The notes: a model not told the origin generated them from the letters alone. A stretch of DNA of 64,000 nt from DASQPA01 sp963756455 (GCA_963756455.1 CAVWNC010000004.1:992001-1056000); one strand, 5' to 3'. Positions 1-8,139 are shown, numbered from the stretch's first letter. Numbers and translations are program-made.

Positions 1-90
1 CCGCCCAATCTTCGCCCATTTCTGGCAAACTTCGCCCTCCCTCCTTTGAGGCATAAGCCAATAAAAATCAATGGGTTATGGTGTTGTGAA

Positions 91-162
91 GGGTTGTGGC
101 GAATTGGCCTTGACAGACTTTTAATCCGCGGGTCCAGAGTTCGAGTCTCTGACGGCCCACCA
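91..162 (+). tRNA. tRNA-Lys(UUU)-like sequence with a degenerate 5' half; possible attachment-site remnant
   Basis: A 7-bp acceptor stem can form between bases 91-97 and 152-158 (two G-U pairs), followed by A159 and an encoded CCA (160-162). The T arm is perfect: stem 135-139 with 147-151 and loop TTCGAGT. The anticodon loop 118-124 is CTTTTAA, reading UUU (Lys). The anticodon stem 113-117/125-129 has two mismatches, and only 15 bases separate the acceptor from the anticodon stem, too few for a normal D arm. The 3' half therefore looks like a real tRNA and the 5' half does not. That is what remains where an integrative element used the tRNA 3' end as its attachment core. Bases 1-90 are AT-richer than the rest and hold no recognisable gene. 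A decayed or unusual functional tRNA is the alternative. Confidence 0.5.
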
Positions 163-184
163 TTTAGAATCAATCCGTTAGGGG

Positions 185-298
185 TCACCGCGGAACCCCT
201 CTCGCCCCATTTCGTACGCTTTTCGTACAGATGGCATCTTGCGCGTCTGCTGGCAGTTTCTCGATTTCTGCCATGGCTTGCTCAAGCAATACGGTCAT
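185..298 (-). pseudogene. Truncated antitoxin-like gene fragment
   Basis: A 37-codon frame starts at ATG 296-298 and stops at TGA 185-187. Its first 23 residues (MTVLLEQAMAEIEKLPADAQ, then DAI) match, from memory of the family, the N-terminus of small chromosomal antitoxin-like proteins that begin with an amphipathic helix and a 'KLP.. .QDAIA' segment and normally run to 70-90 residues. After DAI the frame turns into unrelated sequence and ends, so the gene is broken at about base 230. No partner toxin is visible. Together with the tRNA-like sequence next to it, it suggests a junction left by a mobile element. Bases 299-473 contain no gene I can support. Confidence 0.45.
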
Positions 299-473
299 GT
301 CGGATGTCTTCTAAACGTCCATTCTATCTCGCTTAGGCCGAGGCTCCGACGACGTTGCGGAAGCCGGCCACAGCCCGGAGCCCTTTCACAGTGCGGCAAC
401 GAAAGGTACAGGTGCTGTTAGGTGCCATGTTGAGAGGGATACTGGCTCGAGAAACGGGAGAGGAGACGGTGCC

Positions 474-920
474 ATGCCGACGACGGACCGACCGCTCGCA
501 GCCGAGGAGGTGATCCGGATCCTGGAGCTCGTGCCCCATCCGGAAGGGGGCTTCTACCGCGAGACCTTCCGCGACCGACCGCAGGAGGGCGGGCGGGGAG
601 CCTCGACCGCCATTTACTACCTGCTCCGGGCCGGGGAGATTTCCTCCTGGCATCGGGTGACCGATGCCGCCGAGATCTGGCACCAATACGCCGGGGGAGC
701 CCTGGATCTCACCCTCTCGGCCGACGGCCGGGAGACCTCGGTCCACCGCCTCGGCACCGATCTGGGAGCAGGCGAGCGCCCGCAGGTCACGATCCCGGCC
801 GGCGTCTGGCAGACCGCCCGGTGTCTCGGCGACTGGACCCTCGTGGGCTGCACGGTCGCCCCTGCCTTCGAATTCAGAAGTTTCGAGATGGCTCCGGCCG
901 GCTGGGCCCCCGCCGAATAG
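474..920 (+). CDS. Cupin superfamily protein (cupin_5 / DUF985-like)
   Basis: This is a 148-residue cytoplasmic protein. The segments HPEGGFYRETFRD (about residues 21-33), TAIYYLL, SSWHRVTDAAEIWHQYAG (about 58-75) and the later VPAF-like strand are the hallmarks of the DUF985/cupin_5 family, small single-domain beta-barrels with a conserved His/Glu pocket. Their substrate is unknown; some members resemble sugar epimerases. Length agrees with the family (140-170). The start at 474 is supported by GGAGAGGAG about 8 bases upstream. It stands alone, facing the lanthipeptide genes, with no sign of co-transcription. Family assignment is fairly sure; a biochemical role cannot be read from the sequence. 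Confidence 0.8.
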   Translation: MPTTDRPLAAEEVIRILELVPHPEGGFYRETFRDRPQEGGRGASTAIYYLLRAGEISSWHRVTDAAEIWHQYAGGALDLTLSADGRETSVHRLGTDLGAGERPQVTIPAGVWQTARCLGDWTLVGCTVAPAFEFRSFEMAPAGWAPAE

Positions 921-1162
921 GGAGAACCGGGCCCCTAGGAGCGCGAGGTGCGCTCTGACTTAGGTGGACGGTACAGAAGCGGCTCGACCTTAAGCGGCCT
1001 CCTCTTCGCCTGACCTGTGGCCGACGTGTACTCGCTGGACGCGGTAGCCTGGCTCACCCTCGTCCGCGGCAATGGACGGCCTCATTCTAAATCGTGCACG
1101 TCTGCTTACGAATTTCACGCTTCTGGATTCAAACTGTAGGCTCCTCTTCTAGAGAGGGGAGG

Positions 1163-1192
1163 GGTGAGAGCGGGGAGGTCCCTGCTCTCACC
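1163..1192 (-). terminator. Strong hairpin behind the lanthipeptide precursor gene
   Basis: Bases 1163-1175 (GGTGAGAGCGGGG) pair with 1180-1192 over 13 bp, with one G-U pair and a 4-base loop. The hairpin begins 8 bases after the stop codon of the precursor gene. It is followed on the minus strand by a pyrimidine-rich CCTCCCCTCTCT run, not a pure T-tract. Its position makes it a likely terminator, or a 3' stabiliser of the precursor mRNA. Nothing else is recognisable between 921 and 1162. Confidence 0.6.
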
Positions 1193-1200
1193 TTGAGGTC

Positions 1201-1413
1201 TTAGGGACAGACGGCCGGCGGGCAGGGGCTGCAGATGGAGGTGCGAGTGCTGCAGGCACCGATGGTCAGGGCGCCGTTTACGCCCTTCAGCTGGTCGCCG
1301 GTGACGTCGATCGACGCCGCCGGATGGGCCGGCAGGGCGGCGCGCTCGGCGTCGCTCAGGCTGAGGTAATAGTCGAGATCACGGAAGGCGCGCGACACAT
1401 GGAGCTTCTTCAT
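1201..1413 (-). CDS. lanA: Class II lanthipeptide precursor peptide (mersacidin-like leader)
   Basis: The product has 70 residues. The leader (about 1-48) has the mersacidin-type pattern D-YY-LS--ER-ALPAHPA-SIDV--DQL-GVNGA: acidic and amphipathic, ending in a Gly-Ala cleavage-type site. The predicted 22-residue core contains six Ser/Thr (core positions 2, 7, 8, 10, 11, 14) and four Cys (6, 13, 16, 21), enough for up to four (methyl)lanthionine rings, and is rich in Pro at its C-terminus. LanM-family enzymes dehydrate such Ser/Thr and add Cys to them. The ATG overlaps the lanM stop as ATGA, and AGGAGAG lies 4 bases upstream inside lanM, so translation is probably coupled. An upstream in-frame ATG exists inside lanM but has no matching ribosome site. 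Confidence 0.88.
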   Translation of the reverse strand: MKKLHVSRAFRDLDYYLSLSDAERAALPAHPAASIDVTGDQLKGVNGALTIGACSTRTSICSPCPPAVCP

Positions 1414-4400
1414 CGTTCTCTCCTGCTGCGAGCCGGCGCGAGGGAATCCCACGCCGGAGGCCTAAGGCTGGGCGGCGGCTCCAGGCGGAGCACCGAGGGC
1501 ACACGGCCCGGAGCGGCGAGGCGCAGCAGGCCGTAGCCGACGCCCGCCAGGCCGACCATCAGGCCCGGCGGCTCGGCGGCGATGGGCAGGCCGAGCCGCC
1601 AACCGCGTTCGCCACGTTCTCCACGATCGCCACATTCTCCGATATCGGCCAGGATGCCGCCGGCGAGACGGCCGGCACGCGCCGCGAGCGCCGGATCGTC
1701 CAGGATCGCGGCGGCATGTTGCACCACTTCGAGATTGCCGATATCGCCATGGCACAGGCAGTGGCCGCGGCCGAAGCCACCGGCGAGGGTCGTGGCGACG
1801 GCGGTCGCCGCGTCCTCGCGCAGCTCGCTGTCGGCATGGCGCAGGCCGTCGAGGCGGGAGAGGGCGATGCCTGGAGCGCCGTGGCACCAGGCGTTGAGGT
1901 AACGCGCCCCTCCGCCTGCGGCCTCGCCGCCGGCCCGGAGGTCGGGCCAGTTGCGGGCGGTTGGCGAGTAGAGCGAGCGTTCGTAGGCGACCGCCGCCAG
2001 GGCGGTGGCATGGTAGCGCGGCTCGCCGCCGCACGCCTCGGCGAGCTGCCAAAGCGCCCACGAGATGCCGGCGGCGCCGTGGGAGAAGCCGGCGAGCGGC
2101 GGCCCCGGTGCCACCACCGACGCCCAGCCGAGCCCCTGCGGCATGGCGACCGCCCGCGCGAGCAGGCGCTCGCCGCAACGCACCGCTAGATCGAGGAGGC
2201 GCGGCGACGGTCGCAGGCGGTGCAGGCCGAGCAGGCAGACCAGGCAGCCGGCGACGCCGCCGACCAGGTCGCAGTGCTCGTCCGCGTCGATCGCCGGGCC
2301 GAGGGAGTGGGCGATGCGCTCGGCTTCGTCGAGCAGGGCATCGTCCTGCCACAGCGCCCCTAAATGGGTGAGGGCGAAAATCGCGCCGCCCCAGCCGGAA
2401 TAGGCGCCGACGGCAGTCAGCAGTTGGGAGCCGGCGGCCACCTGGCTGCGCAGGGTGACGGTCGCGGCCCGCGCCAGGGCGGTGAGCTGCGGTTCGCCGG
2501 CGATCTCTCCCAGGAAGGCGAGGAAGAGGGCGATCCCTGGCACGCCGAGGTGGAGGTCGGCGCCGGCGGGGACGACCCGCCAGCGGCGGCTGTCCTGCGG
2601 CAGGTCGGGGCCGAACCAGGTGGCCGCCGCGCCGCTCTGGAAAGCGAGCGCCGTCAGGCTGCGCCCCACCGCCATCGCCGCCTCCAGCAGCTCCGCCGCG
2701 CTGGGCGGACCCGAGGTCTCCTGCAACTCGTACTCCGGCGACGGCGCGGGCCGGCCGGTCGCCGCCAGGAGGGCGCTCCGCGCCAGCCACGTCTGGCGTT
2801 CGATCTCCGCCTCGTCGAAGCTGTCGAGACGCGCCGCGACCCGCGCCATGCCGCTTTCGTCCAGGAAGTCCGCGATGCGCTCGCCGTCGCTCGCCAGCAG
2901 GTCGCGCGATCCCGGCCAGGTGGTGAAGAACGGAATGTCGCCGCCTCGCAGGTCGCGATGCTCGGCCGGTACCAGGCGCTCGAAGGCGGGCCGCTCCGGA
3001 ACCACCGTCCAAAGCAGGTCGAGCAGGCGCTCCCGTTCCAGCGCATCGCCCAGCACGTAAGGATGTTGGGCGTCGTTGTAGAGGGCGGCGTAGGCGGCGG
3101 TCTGGCGCAGCAGCACGCGCACCGGGGCCGTGGCGAACGGGGCGAGCGGCCCGGCCGGCGCGGCGAGCTCGGCGCGGTGCGCCGCCAGCAGCCGCGCCAT
3201 GCGGACGAATCCCTCGATCAACGCCTCGATGTAGCCGGCGAGCGGTACCGCGGCATCGTTCAGGGTCGGCTGGTGCTCGCCTCCCACTGGCATTTCGGTC
3301 TGCCGCTTGAGGAAGCGCATACGGTCGGTACCGGTGTCGGCCAGGCCGAGCACGGTCTGCGGCACCAGCTGGCCGGCGGTGGCGGTCAGGCCGCTCAAGT
3401 CGATGCCGGCGCCACCGCCGGCTTCACCGCCCCAGCCTTCATCGGGAAGGAAGCCGACGCGCATCACCGTGTCGGGCAGCTCGGCCGCCGCCGCGGTGCC
3501 GCCGAAACGCTGGTCGAGGGGATGGAACAGCGCCTCCAGGTCGAGCAGCATGGGATGCTCGCCCACCGCCATCAGGTTCTCGTGGTGCATATCGGTGGCC
3601 GAGAGCACGAACAGGAGCGCCAGAAAGCCGCCCTGGCGCTGATAGAAGCGCTCCACCTCCGCCGCGCTGGCGCAGGGGGCCGGCGCCACGGCCTCCACCC
3701 AGCCGTGGTCCCCGCAGTCGACCACCTTCAGCTGCCTGAAGGCGGGGGTGAAGCCGCGCTCCACGCACCAGCCCAGCAGCTCCTGGAAAGCCGCCTCGAC
3801 AGCCATCGGCCGCGGCTTGTAGATGAGCTGCAGCCCCGAGGCGAAGCGCAAGCGCGCCACCGAGCGGCCGCCGCGGTGCGCGTCGCCCAGCCCACTCGCG
3901 ATCTCCACCACCTCCCCAGGCTCGCCCGCCGGAGAGAAGGCGGCGCGCCAACGGTCGTCCGCCGCCGCCAGGTGGCCGCAGATCTCCAGGCCGAAGTCGG
4001 CCCAGCGGCCTGCCGTCTCGACCACTTGGCGGGCGAGCACCGGATAGCGGTGCAGGATCTCCAGGGCGCCGGCCGGCTGACGCAGGTATGCAATGAAGCT
4101 GTGGAAACGCTCCTCGGGGGTGGCGCCGGCGAGCCTGCCGTCGAGGCCGGCGAGATGCAGCTCGAGCACGAGGGTGCGTCCGAGCAGCAGCTGGATATGC
4201 GAGGTGAGACCGCGACTCAGCATGGCGGCGACCGCCGCGGGCGTGAAACGCGGCGTTGCCGAAGCGGGCGAAGCGGCGGCCAGCGCCTCGAGACCGGCGA
4301 GCAGGCGTGAGAAGGCGCGGTCCAGCACCGGCCGCGCAGCCTCCAGGAAGGGCGCCTGACCGCTCGCCGCCAGCACCTCCGGCGGCAGCGGGAAACGTTC

Positions 4401-4739
4401 CGGCGGCGGCGCTCCGGCGTAGGCCGCCGCCAGCTCCTGCAACCAAGGCGGCGAGGCATTGAGGGCGGTGAGGGCGGCGGCCAGCTCGGCGGGGGCCTCG
4501 CCGAGGAGGCTGCGCAGGCGCGCCGGGGTCACCCCTTCGACGGCCAGACGGCGGGCGAAGAAACCGTCGGCAGCGAACGGCTCCTGGGCGCGCCAGCGCG
4601 CGAACCGCCGCCCGGCGCGCTGCCGCGCCGCCGCGGCGCGCGGCGGGGGCAGCGTGCGGTGGCAGGCGGCGCGTTCGGCCAGCCCGAGCGCCGCGAGCCA
4701 GTTCGGCGATGCGAGGAGCGCTGCGACGTCGGGGGCCAC
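1410..4739 (-). CDS. lanM: Class II lanthipeptide synthetase LanM
   Basis: This is a bifunctional enzyme of about 1109 residues, within the usual LanM range. The N-terminal two thirds are the DUF4135 dehydratase, which phosphorylates Ser/Thr of the precursor and eliminates phosphate: LASPNW opening, YKPRPM near residue 308, TDMHHENLM near 382 and DLEALF near 400 are its kinase-like motifs. The C-terminal third is a LanC-type cyclase with zinc-binding motifs WCHGAPG (near 951) and CLCHGD (near 995). I chose the GTG at 4739 because AAGGAGG lies 3 bases before it and a promoter-like site overlaps the alternative ATG at 4793, which has no ribosome site; the 3-base spacing is short, so the longer form stays possible. 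The gene contains a fourfold 9-nt repeat (1605-1640). Its stop overlaps the precursor start. No LanT transporter/protease gene is visible nearby. Confidence 0.93.
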   Translation of the reverse strand: MAPDVAALLASPNWLAALGLAERAACHRTLPPPRAAAARQRAGRRFARWRAQEPFAADGFFARRLAVEGVTPARLRSLLGEAPAELAAALTALNASPPWLQELAAAYAGAPPPERFPLPPEVLAASGQAPFLEAARPVLDRAFSRLLAGLEALAAASPASATPRFTPAAVAAMLSRGLTSHIQLLLGRTLVLELHLAGLDGRLAGATPEERFHSFIAYLRQPAGALEILHRYPVLARQVVETAGRWADFGLEICGHLAAADDRWRAAFSPAGEPGEVVEIASGLGDAHRGGRSVARLRFASGLQLIYKPRPMAVEAAFQELLGWCVERGFTPAFRQLKVVDCGDHGWVEAVAPAPCASAAEVERFYQRQGGFLALLFVLSATDMHHENLMAVGEHPMLLDLEALFHPLDQRFGGTAAAAELPDTVMRVGFLPDEGWGGEAGGGAGIDLSGLTATAGQLVPQTVLGLADTGTDRMRFLKRQTEMPVGGEHQPTLNDAAVPLAGYIEALIEGFVRMARLLAAHRAELAAPAGPLAPFATAPVRVLLRQTAAYAALYNDAQHPYVLGDALERERLLDLLWTVVPERPAFERLVPAEHRDLRGGDIPFFTTWPGSRDLLASDGERIADFLDESGMARVAARLDSFDEAEIERQTWLARSALLAATGRPAPSPEYELQETSGPPSAAELLEAAMAVGRSLTALAFQSGAAATWFGPDLPQDSRRWRVVPAGADLHLGVPGIALFLAFLGEIAGEPQLTALARAATVTLRSQVAAGSQLLTAVGAYSGWGGAIFALTHLGALWQDDALLDEAERIAHSLGPAIDADEHCDLVGGVAGCLVCLLGLHRLRPSPRLLDLAVRCGERLLARAVAMPQGLGWASVVAPGPPLAGFSHGAAGISWALWQLAEACGGEPRYHATALAAVAYERSLYSPTARNWPDLRAGGEAAGGGARYLNAWCHGAPGIALSRLDGLRHADSELREDAATAVATTLAGGFGRGHCLCHGDIGNLEVVQHAAAILDDPALAARAGRLAGGILADIGECGDRGERGERGWRLGLPIAAEPPGLMVGLAGVGYGLLRLAAPGRVPSVLRLEPPPSLRPPAWDSLAPARSRRER
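1605..1640 (-). repeat. 9-nt tandem repeat, 4 units (in lanM)
   Basis: Units of the type ACGTTCTCC/ACGATCGCC, coding GE/D-R/C triplets (GECGDRGERGER) in an insertion near the C-terminus of the LanC domain. Confidence 0.8.
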
Positions 4740-4791
4740 GATCCTCCTTCCCAAGGGGAATGTGCCGCGGTGGGACAGCCGGGCACATCGC

Positions 4792-4820
4792 ATACTCTGT
4801 TAATTGAAGATTATTTTCAA
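4792..4820 (-). promoter_or_regulatory. Candidate promoter of the lanM-lanA operon with an overlapping palindrome
   Basis: On the minus strand TTGAAA (4820-4815) matches the -35 consensus at five of six bases. After 17 bases comes GAGTAT (4797-4792), a weak -10. The same AT-rich island carries an inverted repeat, ATTGAA (4803-4808) and TTCAAT (4816-4821), which could be an operator. It is the only clearly AT-rich stretch between the divergent genes lanM and 4920-5432. Transcription from here would give a leader of about 45 bases to the GTG at 4739. Confidence 0.45.
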
Positions 4821-4919
4821 TAGAGCCATTGCAGGATATCGGGAGCTGAGGACGCCGATCGGCAGCCCGCGGCCACAGACCCTCCGATCCTGCCATACTG
4901 TGGTCCAAGGGGGCACTCT

Positions 4920-5432
4920 ATGAAGATCCAAACGCTCACGGCCGCGGCTGTCCGGTTCTTCGCGCTGTATCTCCTTCTGTCCGCCATCAACCTCGCCTCG
5001 GAGCTCGCCGTTTCGTTCGGGCTTCCGGAGGAGCTCCGTGGAGGCGGCATGCTGTACATTCTGTCGCTCGAGCTGGTGATCTCGCTGGTCGTCGTCTGGT
5101 TTCTCCTGGCCCGCACAGAGGTGGTGACCGGCTGGATCCTCCGCAGCCCGGCTTCAGGCGAGGAAGAGGCCGCCTTCACGACCGGCGATCTCTCCATGCT
5201 CGCCTTTTTTGTCGCGGGTCTGATCTTTCTGATCTCCGGGCTCGAAACTCTCCTCCTCCAACTCTCCGGCTGGTTCTTTGCGTCCATCTTTCACCACCCT
5301 GGGGTTCCCATCCGTGGCCAGGAGGGGGAACGGCTGGCGAGACTGAGCGGCTCCGTGGTCGAGGTGATCGCGGGCATCTGGCTCCTGCTCCGGGCCCGGA
5401 AGCCGGGAAAGGTGTCTGAGGCTGCCCTTTAG
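4920..5432 (+). CDS. Small integral membrane protein of unknown function
   Basis: The protein has 170 residues with four hydrophobic segments, roughly residues 12-32, 44-64, 96-118 and 143-159, and a soluble loop between 65 and 95. I do not recognise a family. There is no transporter ATP-binding motif, protease motif or Cys pattern, so it cannot be called the lanthipeptide exporter, although an immunity-type role is conceivable because it diverges from lanM across a shared 180-bp intergenic region. AAGGGGG lies 6 bases before the ATG. It ends before a strong hairpin that separates it from the convergent gene at 5577. Confidence 0.7.
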   Translation: MKIQTLTAAAVRFFALYLLLSAINLASELAVSFGLPEELRGGGMLYILSLELVISLVVVWFLLARTEVVTGWILRSPASGEEEAAFTTGDLSMLAFFVAGLIFLISGLETLLLQLSGWFFASIFHHPGVPIRGQEGERLARLSGSVVEVIAGIWLLLRARKPGKVSEAAL

Positions 5433-5482
5433 CGAGCTCTTGTCCGAGGTTCTGAAAGGACCGTCGCCCCCTACAGGTCAGG

Positions 5483-5520
5483 CGCAGCCGTCCGACGTGC
5501 TTCCTCGTCGGTCGGCTGCG
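5483..5520. terminator. Bidirectional terminator-like hairpin between convergent genes
   Basis: CGCAGCCGTCCGACG (5483-5497) pairs with 5506-5520 over 15 positions with a single T-T mismatch, around an 8-base loop. It lies in the 144-bp gap between the convergent genes ending at 5432 and 5577. There is no T-tract on either strand, so termination is inferred from stem strength and position. Confidence 0.55.
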
Positions 5521-5576
5521 GGCCTGCTTCTCCTGGGCGGAGGAGCGTCGCGGTAAAGTCGGGGCTTGGGACAGCC

Positions 5577-6341
5577 TCAATTGTCGAGCTTGAGCCCTCC
5601 CGGGCTCGTGGCCTGTTCGGCCCCGACCAGCTTGCCGTCCTCGAAGCGCAGATTGTTGGGAAGGCCGGTCTTCTCTCCCGCGGAGAAGGTCCAGAAGCCG
5701 ATCTTCGCCCCGCGGTCCTGGCGCATGGACCAGGTCTCAACTTTCTTGCCCTTCTCCTCGCTCTCCTTGACGCTCTCGGGGCTGCCGGTCACGTAGAAGA
5801 CCTGGCGTTTGGTCATGCCGTTCATCAGCTTGCGGTCGGCGATCGCCTTCTTGACGTCGGCCGACCAGTCGGCGTGCTCCTCCTGCAGGGGGACGTGCGA
5901 GAACGCCTGGTCGATCGCCTTCTTGAAATCGTCCAAGGTCAGGATGTTGACCAGCTTGATGACGGTGTCGTTGCCGTCCGACTTCCCCACTCCGGCCACC
6001 TCGAGCTCGGCGGCGTTCTCCTCGTCGTAGTACTTGATGCTGTCGAACTTGACGGAATCGTTGGGACCCACCCCCCAGTAAATGCTCTGGGCGTGGAACG
6101 GACCGGCCGAGAGGCCCTCCCCGCTCTGGGTGTTGCTCCCCGTGGGCGAGACCTCGACCAGGGGGAACTTGTAGGTCCCGAAGGGGTGTCTTCCCAGGCC
6201 GCAGGGGGCATCGATCCGGAAGTAGAGGGTCCCCTCCAGCAGCTTCTTCGCCGCCTTCTTGTCTTCTTTGGAAATGGCGGCCGAAGAGATCCCGGCGATA
6301 AACAGCAACACCAACGCCCACAGCGCTGCTTTCTGTTTCAT
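5577..6341 (-). CDS. Secreted protein with BamE/SmpA-like C-terminal segment
   Basis: The 254-residue product starts with a clear signal peptide (MKQKAALWALVLLFIAGISS, cleavage near AAIS). The ATG at 6341 is chosen because AAGGAG lies 8 bases upstream; a longer frame to 6446 adds residues that are not signal-like. The middle (about 35-165) is a soluble domain I do not recognise. Residues about 185-240 contain LMNGMTKRQVFYVTGSPESV followed by an ETWSM strand, the pattern of SmpA/OmlA (BamE) domains, in which GMT--QV----G-P is the signature. BamE-like domains occur in outer-membrane assembly lipoproteins, but there is no lipobox Cys here, so a periplasmic location is more likely. The gene appears monocistronic. 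Confidence 0.7.
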   Translation of the reverse strand: MKQKAALWALVLLFIAGISSAAISKEDKKAAKKLLEGTLYFRIDAPCGLGRHPFGTYKFPLVEVSPTGSNTQSGEGLSAGPFHAQSIYWGVGPNDSVKFDSIKYYDEENAAELEVAGVGKSDGNDTVIKLVNILTLDDFKKAIDQAFSHVPLQEEHADWSADVKKAIADRKLMNGMTKRQVFYVTGSPESVKESEEKGKKVETWSMRQDRGAKIGFWTFSAGEKTGLPNNLRFEDGKLVGAEQATSPGGLKLDN

Positions 6342-6581
6342 GATCATCTCCTTAAATTGGGATGCGTTTCCCCACACGTTATCATCCAGCGCAGTGCTTG
6401 AGCAAGAAAAGTCGTGCAAAGAAGAAGCGAGCTCGTGCGAAGGCACAGGTAAAACCGGCTCTCCTGCTCTCGTTCAAGCTGTAGAGTTCTGTTCTGGATT
6501 TGACACAGAGAAGGGTTCTCTGGACTCGAGGGTATGCCATTCCACTGCAGCGGGAAACGGCACCCGGGGGCCGGCTCCCCT

Positions 6582-8066
6582 CTAGAAGGAAACGCCCTTG
6601 AGGGGGGAGGTCGGCCGATACTGGAGGTAGAGTGCCAGAAGAGCCGAGAGCGACAACTGGTCGAGCTGGTTCCTCCGAGCTTCGACGTCGAGCTTCTGGT
6701 TCAGCATGAATTCGGACAGGATGATGCCCTGCGTGAGAGCCGGCCGCGGATCGAGGATCGCCTCGGCGCCAAATTCCATCGAGATCAGTGCGAGGCGCCG
6801 CAGCTCCTGCTCGAGCGGGCCTCCACGCAGTGGACCGTTGCGACGGACGAGCCGTTCGAGCCCTCCTTCCGGTGAGCTGTAGCCCGCGAGCTCGCGGGCC
6901 TCCTTCCCGGACTCGCCTCCGACGATCTCCGCGGCGTCCTGGTCGAAGTCGAAGACGTCGTCCCAGATCGTTCGCCGCTCATTGTGGATGAACTGATCCG
7001 TGCCGAGCACGCGATAGAGCTGTCGGGGCGGCACGATGAGCCGGCCCTCGGAGTGGGCGCGGTAGAGCACATACCACTGGAGCCGGTGGGTATGAGGGCC
7101 ATGATCGAAGGGAGTGCCGACGTCGAAAATCTGATACATCCCGCGGAGGATCTCCCGGAACCCGTCGCGGCTGAGAAGATCTCGCACCTCCTGGCGAGGA
7201 TGGAAGCCTTCCACCTCCTCCGCCTCGCTCAGGGCTCGGTCCAGGCTGATCTTCTGCTCTACCATGTGGGTTTGAAGCTCGCGCAGCTTCGTCTCGACAT
7301 AGCGGCGGTCCATCAGGATCGCCTTGGCATCGGCGATCTGATCGATCAGCACCCTGGGAACCCGGGGATAGCGCCGCTCAAGCCGCGAGGAGATGCCGCT
7401 CGCCCGAGAATCACGCTCCCGCCCGATCGCGCCGCCCTTGCCTCGCACCTGGGACGGCGCCGGCAGCCGCGTTCCCCATCGGCGTTCGTAGTCCTTCTCC
7501 GCCCGACTCCGCTCCGCCTCCGCCTCCTCGACCGCTTCCCAGTCGACCTGCCAGAGATAGGAGATCGAGTGAGATTTGGGAGGCTCGTAAGGCCGCCGCG
7601 GAGGCTCGCCGCCGCCACCGCTCGCCGCCAGGCCTCCGAACCCCTGCCAGGGATGGATCGGGTTGGCGACCAGAACGGCTCGCTGGGCGACCGTTCCGGA
7701 CGGCCGCACCGCTTGAGGAGGGATACGCGCTGTATGGGGTGCAGGAGTGACCCGCGGGGCGAAAGAAGGCTGCGCGGCTGGGGGTGGCCGGAGTGCTCTT
7801 CTTCCGCTTGGCGCCGCCGACGCGGCCGATGCGGGATGGACGGGAGGTCCGGCATGCAGGCTCTTCCCGGGAGCCGGCGGAGCGGGAGCCGGGCGGGTGA
7901 GAGCGGCGGCCACGTGAGGCGCCAGGGGCCGCCCTCCCGCGACCCCCATCCGCTGCGGCTGGGCAGGCGCCGGCGCGGGGTTCCGGGCTGGAACGGCGCG
8001 ATGAACCGCGAGCGCCGCCGCGACGTGCGGCGCGGTTCCCGGAAGAGATCTGCCCCTGGGGATCAT
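6582..8066 (-). CDS. Pro/Ala-rich protein with APHVAAAL repeats; possible polymorphic-toxin-like protein
   Basis: The product has 494 residues with no signal peptide. Residues 1-150 are low-complexity and rich in Pro, Ala and Arg, with two copies of APHVAAAL (about 12-19 and 48-55) and several HPA/QRA motifs; such segments are known from N-termini of large secreted or contractile-system cargo proteins in several bacterial phyla (general knowledge, not searched). Residues 160-260 are charged and helical (EAVEEAEAERSRAEKDYERR). The C-terminal half is globular, with FDHGPHTHRLQWYVL near 305-320 giving a cluster of His residues that could bind metal, and IHNERRTIWDDVFDFDQD after it. I do not recognise the C-terminal domain. 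No immunity gene is evident; the next gene is divergent. Confidence 0.65.
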   Translation of the reverse strand: MIPRGRSLPGTAPHVAAALAVHRAVPARNPAPAPAQPQRMGVAGGRPLAPHVAAALTRPAPAPPAPGKSLHAGPPVHPASAASAAPSGRRALRPPPAAQPSFAPRVTPAPHTARIPPQAVRPSGTVAQRAVLVANPIHPWQGFGGLAASGGGGEPPRRPYEPPKSHSISYLWQVDWEAVEEAEAERSRAEKDYERRWGTRLPAPSQVRGKGGAIGRERDSRASGISSRLERRYPRVPRVLIDQIADAKAILMDRRYVETKLRELQTHMVEQKISLDRALSEAEEVEGFHPRQEVRDLLSRDGFREILRGMYQIFDVGTPFDHGPHTHRLQWYVLYRAHSEGRLIVPPRQLYRVLGTDQFIHNERRTIWDDVFDFDQDAAEIVGGESGKEARELAGYSSPEGGLERLVRRNGPLRGGPLEQELRRLALISMEFGAEAILDPRPALTQGIILSEFMLNQKLDVEARRNQLDQLSLSALLALYLQYRPTSPLKGVSF

Positions 8067-8139
8067 GGGCCTAAAAATACCATGTGTCGTTGGGCTGCTC
8101 CGCTCGGCGGCAGGACCGGCACGGCATCCAGGCCTCGGC

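Noticed and set aside
46..336. A 96-codon plus-strand frame at the left edge
   Set aside because: It runs through the tRNA-like sequence and antisense to the antitoxin fragment, with no ribosome site and no recognisable protein.
4920..5432. Lanthipeptide exporter or immunity gene
   Set aside because: It has four hydrophobic segments but no ABC or peptidase domain and no recognised immunity family, so the role is left open.
6447..6581. Terminator downstream of the APHVAAAL-repeat gene
   Set aside because: The GC-rich stretch near 6550-6580 forms only imperfect stems and lacks a T-tract.
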